Position numbers and translations under genes: made by a program. This document shows positions 11,293 through 15,445 of a stretch of DNA of 15,445 nt, in pieces. The DNA lies in contig MFES01000004.1 of NCBI GenBank assembly GCA_001779955.1, positions 1-15,445 on the forward strand, written 5' to 3'. The stretch comes from Candidatus Doudnabacteria bacterium RIFCSPHIGHO2_02_FULL_46_11. GTDB lineage: Bacteria > Patescibacteriota > Doudnabacteria > UBA920 > 2-02-FULL-46-11. The first letter of the stretch is position 1. Each line of letters begins with the position of its first letter. Under the pieces are notes generated by a model. The model was not told the DNA's origin, did not search any database, and saw nothing but the letters and a program-made list of their open reading frames with translations.

Positions 11293-11637
11293 ATGAGAGA
11301 TTTTAATCGAGGCGGAAGCAGAGGCAGCGACCGAGGCGGCCCAGGTGGCGGCAGACGCTTTGGCGGCGGCGGCGACTTCAGACGCGAAATGCATCCGGCA
11401 GTCTGCTCCAACTGCGGCAAAAATTGTGAAGTGCCTTTTCGCCCCACCGGCGAGAAACCGGTTTTTTGCAATGAGTGTTTTAGAAAAGACAGCGGAGATA
11501 GCCGACCGCGCGAAAAACAGGGACCGAATTACCAGAGCCAATTTGATGCCTTAAACCAAAAACTGGATACCATTCTTAATCTGATTTCAGCACAGGAAAA
11601 ACCAAAAGCTAAGAAAAAAGCCGTTGTAGTAAAATAG
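11293..11637 (+). CDS. CxxC-x17-CxxC zinc-ribbon protein with RGG-like leader
   Basis: Residues 1-32 are an Arg/Gly-rich, probably unstructured leader (GGSRGSDRGGPGGGRRFGGG) like RNA-binding RGG tails. Residues 36-66 form the compact zinc ribbon: CSNC (C38, C41), exactly 17 residues, CNEC (C59, C62), with the typical VPFRPTGEKPVFCNECF. This domain is recurrent in Patescibacteria and its function is not established; binding of zinc and nucleic acid is a reasonable inference. A short amphipathic helix (FDALNQKLDTILNLI, 84-98) could mediate oligomerisation, and the tail is basic (KPKAKKKA). TATAAT 6 bases upstream supports this start as a leaderless gene. Confidence 0.85.
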   Translation: MRDFNRGGSRGSDRGGPGGGRRFGGGGDFRREMHPAVCSNCGKNCEVPFRPTGEKPVFCNECFRKDSGDSRPREKQGPNYQSQFDALNQKLDTILNLISAQEKPKAKKKAVVVK

Positions 11638-11644
11638 ATTTGTC

Positions 11645-12355
11645 ATGCAAAGTCGGTTACAGCGCAAGCGCGAAAAAGACAGTTTAAGGCAAGCAGGCAA
11701 GTATATTTTATTGACCCTGGTGACTCTTTTCCTGGTAGTTAAGTTCGGTTTGCCGTCGCTCATCCGCTTGGCCGCGTTCATCGGTGACCTCAAGAGCAGC
11801 GGTCAACCGATCGAAAAATCAGACACCTTGGCTCCGGGGGCGCCGACGCTTTTGTCATTGCCCGAAGCCACCAACTCCGCCAAAATCGCCATAGCCGGAT
11901 ATGCTGAAACCGGCGCGACGATCAAGCTTTCCCGCGGTGGAGTGGTCGTTGAGGAAACTATCGCCGATTCCGACGGCAATTTTGAGTTTAAAGACGTCGT
12001 TTTAAAAGAGGGCAATAACGAGTTTTTTACCGAAGCGGTTGACAGCCAAGGCAACACCAGCGGACCGTCGCGGACTTACCTGGTCACCTACGACGCCGAA
12101 CCGCCCCAATTGACCATTGAACAGCCGGAGGCGGGCAAGCGGCTTTTTGACAAAGATTCGCCGGTGACGATAAGCGGCCAAACCGAGATCGGCACCAGTC
12201 TAACCATTAACGCTAAGTTTGTCCGGATCGACTCCGAAGGCCGGTTTTCCGTCAAGTGGCCGCTGGTTGAAGGCGACAATCAGCTGGACTTTCTGGCGCG
12301 CGACGCCGCCGGCAACGAAACCAAGAAAACTCTGACCGTCAACTACACGCCTTAA
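11645..12355 (+). CDS. membrane-anchored protein with two bacterial Ig-like domains
   Basis: A basic N-terminus (QSRLQRKREK) and one membrane segment (about residues 20-40) lead to an outer part made of two Ig-like beta-sandwich units, about 62-147 and 151-236. Both follow the Big/glucodextranase-B pattern: APTL..LP..TNSAKIAIAGYAETGATIKL..., DSDGNFEFKDVVLKEGNNEF, AVDSQGNTSGPS; then PPQLTIEQPEAGKRLF, VTISGQTEIGTSLTI, EGRFSVKWPLVEGDNQLDF and ARDAAGNETKKTLTVNY. Such domains act as spacers or adhesion modules; no enzyme domain is present. The C-terminus converges on the surface-polysaccharide operon with a 4-bp overlap. A weak TAAAAT (11630-11635) precedes the start by 9 bases. Confidence 0.85.
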   Translation: MQSRLQRKREKDSLRQAGKYILLTLVTLFLVVKFGLPSLIRLAAFIGDLKSSGQPIEKSDTLAPGAPTLLSLPEATNSAKIAIAGYAETGATIKLSRGGVVVEETIADSDGNFEFKDVVLKEGNNEFFTEAVDSQGNTSGPSRTYLVTYDAEPPQLTIEQPEAGKRLFDKDSPVTISGQTEIGTSLTINAKFVRIDSEGRFSVKWPLVEGDNQLDFLARDAAGNETKKTLTVNYTP

Positions 12356-12843
12356 ACCCTGACGTGCTCGGTCAGGGTTAGGTTGATAGCGTCTTGTACC
12401 GCATTCACTTCCAATACATCGTTAGATACGTCTCTGTCTGATAAATCCATACCCCCGACCGGATTATCATTATTAAACAATTGCCAGCCTTCGACTGTTA
12501 CCCATTCTTGCTCATCCGGGTGTAACAAATTAAAGACGGCGGCGATTGGCCGATCATTGTCAAGATAATCCGATTTATCCAGCCCGGTACAAATAGCCAA
12601 CATCGGCCTATTTGCCAGCTTTACTACCAAAGCTCTATTATAATTATAGCCGTCACCCACAACCGCGTCCGGCACCAATTGAGTCAACTCATCGCCTTTT
12701 AGAACAACTTTGGAAAAGGACCATCTCATGTCAGCGGAGAATTTAACCGGTAGACCCAAAACTACTGTGACTTGCCCCAAAGGAAGATCTAAATTTACTC
12801 CTCGATTGATTATTTCTGCCTGACCGGATAATAATTCTGCCAT
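12352..12843 (-). CDS. unknown protein at the end of the glycan operon
   Basis: A soluble, acidic, beta-rich-looking protein of 163 aa with no signal peptide or membrane segment. Visible stretches are LDLPLGQVTVVLGLPVKFSA, VVGDGYNYNRALVVKLANRPML and HPDEQEWVTVEGWQLF. No known catalytic motif. I place the start at the ATG at 12843; a TTG at 12852, overlapping the stop of the ligase-like gene, would add MTQ and make a 166-aa protein. It follows the ligase-like gene closely and so is probably co-transcribed, but nothing ties it to polysaccharide chemistry. The last codons lie in a hairpin shared with the convergent gene. Confidence 0.6.
   Translation of the reverse strand: MAELLSGQAEIINRGVNLDLPLGQVTVVLGLPVKFSADMRWSFSKVVLKGDELTQLVPDAVVGDGYNYNRALVVKLANRPMLAICTGLDKSDYLDNDRPIAAVFNLLHPDEQEWVTVEGWQLFNNDNPVGGMDLSDRDVSNDVLEVNAVQDAINLTLTEHVRV
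12355..12379. terminator. hairpin at the convergent gene junction
   Basis: AACCCTGAC (12355-12363) and GTCAGGGTT (12371-12379) form a perfect 9-bp stem with a 7-base loop. It lies exactly where the Ig-like gene and the minus-strand operon meet. There is no T-run on either strand, so any terminator action would be non-canonical. The arms share the heptamers CAGGGTT/AACCCTG with the palindromes near the YbaK-type gene. Confidence 0.4.
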
Positions 12844-12848
12844 TTGAG

Positions 12849-13898
12849 TCAAAGTTTACCCGAAGATTTGGCTTTGTCAAGAGAGGCCAAGCTGAACAGC
12901 CAAATCATGGCAAATGAGTAAAACAAAGAATTGACAAACAAAGAGTGGACTAATAAAGCAACCAGGGAAACGCGCAGCAGTAAACTTTTTTTCCAGAGGC
13001 AGCGGAGCAAATTAAGATAGGCCAGCAACCCAACGATCCCCGTGGTGGCCAGGACAAACAACAAGCTCGAGTCCAGGCCGCCGGCCGAGTGGCTTAAAGG
13101 ATTATCCCGGTAATACTTTAAGGTGTTAAAACCCAGGCCGAAGACCGGGCTCTGACGCCAAAGGTCAATCCCCAAACGGTAGTTGGTCAAACGCTGCTGC
13201 CCGGACAACACGCGTTCGAGCTTGACCCCTTCCCCGCCGGGACGGGGCAAAAGCACTAAGGCCAAGGCTAAGATCGCTAATCCTAAAACAAACCATTGTA
13301 ATTTCTTTTTAAGCCAAGCCAAGTACAAAGCGGCAGCGACCAAAGCCAGGTAGCTGCTGCGCGAGTAAGTTAACAGCAGCGCCAAAAAATGCAGCCCCAA
13401 CAGGCGTTTGGAAACAGGGCGGGAAAGATAAATCAAAACCAGGCCCAAAACCAGAATGATGCCGGTAAAGTTGGGGTCGAGCAGAGTCGAAAGTAAACGG
13501 TAGTAGTGGTCGTCCCAGTTTAAACCGGCCAAAAACCGGGTATCGGGCACGAAAAAGTACTGGGCCAAACCAAGGAGGGCCACGCCGGAAGAAAAAATCA
13601 GCAACCAGCGTCGGTCGATTTTAAGATCAATCAGCAAACTGTAGGCCAAAAATCGGAGCAGATACAAAGCAGCGGTTAAAATTTTATTAAACGGCAGTTT
13701 AAAAGCGGCCATCACCAAAGAGACAAAAGCGGCCAGAGCAAACCAAAGAATTGGGCGGAAAAGTTTGAGGCGGCGTAAATTAACCAGCAAGAAACCAATT
13801 AAAACCAAGTCGTGCAAATAAAGCGGCAGTCCCGGCAAGCGCTGGAATTCACCAAAAATCATGGAACCAAACAAGACTAAAACCAGAAGATTATTCAT
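12849..13898 (-). CDS. O-antigen ligase/polymerase-like membrane protein
   Basis: A 349-aa polytopic protein with about ten hydrophobic segments. A larger outer loop (about residues 205-255, LPRPGGEGVKLERVLSGQQR...FGLGFNTLKYYRDN) and the preceding LLTYSRSSYLAL are typical of the Wzy_C / O-antigen ligase family. In that family the loop and its Arg residues handle lipid-linked glycans at the outer face of the membrane, either polymerising repeats or ligating chains to an acceptor. The sequence is somewhat shorter than many members (about 400 aa) but looks complete. The start overlaps the GT-C gene by 8 bp and the end meets the next gene, so it is the third member of a coupled operon. Ligase or polymerase cannot be decided from sequence. 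Confidence 0.85.
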   Translation of the reverse strand: MNNLLVLVLFGSMIFGEFQRLPGLPLYLHDLVLIGFLLVNLRRLKLFRPILWFALAAFVSLVMAAFKLPFNKILTAALYLLRFLAYSLLIDLKIDRRWLLIFSSGVALLGLAQYFFVPDTRFLAGLNWDDHYYRLLSTLLDPNFTGIILVLGLVLIYLSRPVSKRLLGLHFLALLLTYSRSSYLALVAAALYLAWLKKKLQWFVLGLAILALALVLLPRPGGEGVKLERVLSGQQRLTNYRLGIDLWRQSPVFGLGFNTLKYYRDNPLSHSAGGLDSSLLFVLATTGIVGLLAYLNLLRCLWKKSLLLRVSLVALLVHSLFVNSLFYSFAMIWLFSLASLDKAKSSGKL

Positions 13899-15060
13899 TT
13901 AAGTAGAGTTTAACCCGGGTCAAATCATTTTGATAGATCAGCGGCAAATCAAACTCCGGACCGCCCTCGCCCACCAAAATGTGACTGTAGCGAGTCTCGG
14001 AATTTTTCCAGCTCTCATGGTCATAGGGAAAATTAACGTAATACAGATTATGGATGTCATAAATCAAAACTTTGTCAGTCGGCCTAAGATTAGCTTTAAA
14101 CCAACCGTCGCAGTCGTAGAAATCGCCGAAATCAAACTTTAAATTGCGGCACAAAAAATTATCGCGGTCGAGATACTTGCTGTTGGCATAGGCGCGGCCA
14201 CCAATGCCGATGACCGCTTGTAAAATAATTAAAAATATAAATATTTTTTTAGGTTGGAATTTAATACTGGCGGCCAGTAAAGCTAAGGGGAACAAAGCAA
14301 AGCGGCCGAAGTCAGTCCCGGGCATGAGAAACCAGAACAAAAAACTTAAAACCAGCAGCCGGGAAAACCTGGGTTTTAATAAGAAACCCAGCAAAATTAT
14401 TGGCCCAACCCGGTAAGCCGGGTCAAAAAATAAACGAAGCGGCCGGGACAGCCAGTACCAAAAACCATTGAAAAACCATTCCCGCTCCATGCCGAAATTT
14501 TCGCCAAACGGATAGACCGGATTGCCGGTGGACTGGTAATTAATCAGCATAAACGGCAGATAGCCCAAAACCGACCAGGGCGCCAAAGTGATCGCCAGAT
14601 TATAAACCAGGGTATTTAACTTGATGGCTCCGGCCAGAATCAGCATCACTACCCGGCCGAAGCGTTTATAGGCCACTGCTCCCAGCAAAAAAGCCGCGGC
14701 CATTAAATCGACATAAGCGCCGGTCGACAGCCAACCGACTAAAAGCGTCGAGTACCAAAGCAGGCTGGCGGCCATACCGCCAAGCCGAAAAATAAAATAG
14801 GCTGAGAGCAAGCCGAAGCTCCAGTGGACCAGTTTTCCCGGCAAAAACATGTAGATCATCTCGCCTAAACGGGGCAGGCCGGACCAGTAAAGCAAGTTGC
14901 CGGGAAGCGGAGCGATCGAGCCTCTTTGTAAAAACAGTTTGGCTTCGGTCAGGTGGTACCACAAAGCGTCAAAACCCAGCTCCGGCCCGAGCGCGCCGAT
15001 TAAATTAACCAGAGCCTGGACTATTATCAATCCCAGCCACAGCCGGTCAAGTTTTTTCAT
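13891..15060 (-). CDS. GT-C type membrane glycosyltransferase
   Basis: A polytopic protein of 389 aa with roughly ten membrane segments. The first outer loop holds the acidic motif ELGFDALWYHLTEAKLFLQR (about 28-47), where Asp in FDALWYH corresponds to the catalytic or metal-binding position of GT-C enzymes (ArnT/PMT-like, DUF2029-like). A conserved loop, GNPVYPF, lies mid-protein, and the C-terminal outer tail (about 310-389) is soluble, with NFLCRNLKF and YDCDGWF. These enzymes move a sugar from a polyprenyl-phosphate donor on the outer side of the membrane. It overlaps the GT2 gene by 14 bp and the ligase-like gene by 8 bp, a tight operon for a surface glycan. The exact donor and acceptor are unknown. 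Confidence 0.8.
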   Translation of the reverse strand: MKKLDRLWLGLIIVQALVNLIGALGPELGFDALWYHLTEAKLFLQRGSIAPLPGNLLYWSGLPRLGEMIYMFLPGKLVHWSFGLLSAYFIFRLGGMAASLLWYSTLLVGWLSTGAYVDLMAAAFLLGAVAYKRFGRVVMLILAGAIKLNTLVYNLAITLAPWSVLGYLPFMLINYQSTGNPVYPFGENFGMEREWFFNGFWYWLSRPLRLFFDPAYRVGPIILLGFLLKPRFSRLLVLSFLFWFLMPGTDFGRFALFPLALLAASIKFQPKKIFIFLIILQAVIGIGGRAYANSKYLDRDNFLCRNLKFDFGDFYDCDGWFKANLRPTDKVLIYDIHNLYYVNFPYDHESWKNSETRYSHILVGEGGPEFDLPLIYQNDLTRVKLYLNE

Positions 15061-15445
15061 AGACTTTGATGCGCACCATTAAGGAATGCAGGCTCATTAG
15101 AAAGGCCATAGCCAAACCGGGAACGCCGTCTAAAAACCCCAGGTACCAAAAATAATTTTTCACGAACTTTAGTTTTGGGTAAAAGATCAGCTCAAAAGTC
15201 GAGAATTGGTTTAATTCTTCAGCCCGCAAGTCCGAATACCAATTAAGCCGATCGATAAACTGACTGATCGTGATCCGGCGCCTATGGATTATTCTCGGCG
15301 ACTTCAGGTTCCGAACCTGAACTAAAGACTCAAAGCGTTCATGAACTTTCCCGACCCATTTACCCGTCCCCGGCTGAACTAAACGCGTCAGGCGCACATG
15401 AGCGGTTTCACCGAAGCGTAACTTACGGCCTAAAAACCAATCGTC
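15047..15445 (-). CDS. GT2 family glycosyltransferase, C-terminal part, cut by window edge
   Basis: The frame is open to the right edge, so the N-terminal GT-A domain lies outside. The visible 132 residues start with DDWFLGRKLRFGETAHVRLT, then GTGKWVGKVHERFE, HRRRITISQFIDRLNWYSDLRAEEL and a membrane-associating end (LIFYPKLKFVKNYFWYLGFLDG). WxGxVHE followed by the NWYS..RAEEL helix is the typical tail of the KdtX/WaaE-like GT2 group, which adds sugars to lipid-linked or cell-surface glycans at the inner face of the membrane. It overlaps the GT-C gene by 14 bp. A GTG at 15397 is in frame but is internal. Confidence 0.85.
   Translation of the reverse strand, partial: DDWFLGRKLRFGETAHVRLTRLVQPGTGKWVGKVHERFESLVQVRNLKSPRIIHRRRITISQFIDRLNWYSDLRAEELNQFSTFELIFYPKLKFVKNYFWYLGFLDGVPGLAMAFLMSLHSLMVRIKVYEKT

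Noticed and set aside
11202..11541. Minus-strand frames of 89 and 99 codons opposite the zinc-ribbon gene
   Set aside because: They are shadows of the Arg/Gly-rich and CxxC coding sequence, which has a clear family signature and a perfect -10 box on the plus strand.

Overview
The window looks like a chromosomal stretch from a Candidate Phyla Radiation (Patescibacteria) bacterium, probably of the Microgenomates type. This is inference from gene content, not from a marker gene. The signs are a CxxC-x17-CxxC zinc-ribbon protein with an Arg/Gly-rich leader, membrane-anchored Ig-like and YkuD proteins, a GT2 / GT-C / O-antigen-ligase run of overlapping genes, short intergenic spaces, and promoters whose -10 box lies about 7 nt before the start codon, implying leaderless mRNAs. 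There is no rRNA, tRNA or CRISPR array.

Layout. Positions 1-241 hold a strong promoter, a compact structured RNA and an intrinsic terminator, apparently an unassigned small RNA gene. Converging on it is a 136-aa gene (242-652, minus) that may be a small BECR-type nuclease. Positions 812-2030 hold an L,D-transpeptidase and an overlapping membrane-anchored protein of unknown function. A foreign-looking insertion follows (about 2031-3719). It has its own leadered promoter, a zinc-ribbon/HTH protein like the N-terminus of IS1595 transposases but with no DDE domain, and a P63C-domain protein. It is bracketed by two copies of the last 76 bp of the upstream gene, which differ almost only synonymously.

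Positions 3909-10611 form a restriction-modification island with two systems. The first is an A+T-rich minus-strand operon: a 110-aa unknown, an 886-aa Type IIG-like restriction-methyltransferase, and two small membrane proteins. The second is the most striking object in the window. A complete LexA repressor (winged helix, Ala-Gly cleavage site, Ser/Lys protease dyad) is fused in frame to a gamma-type N6-adenine DNA methyltransferase. A tail-to-tail PD-(D/E)XK endonuclease gene sits beside it, split by a one-base frameshift. A palindrome overlaps the -10 box directly before the LexA-methyltransferase start. The two systems share a nearly identical 36-bp divergent promoter module (7908-7943 and 10616-10651).

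Positions 10653-11212 carry a YbaK-type tRNA-editing gene flanked by two identical 27-bp repeats containing a palindrome. After it come the zinc-ribbon protein (11293-11637) and an Ig-like surface protein (11645-12355). From there to the right edge a minus-strand operon encodes a GT2 glycosyltransferase (cut by the edge), a GT-C type membrane glycosyltransferase, an O-antigen ligase/polymerase-like protein and a 163-166-aa unknown, probably for a surface polysaccharide.
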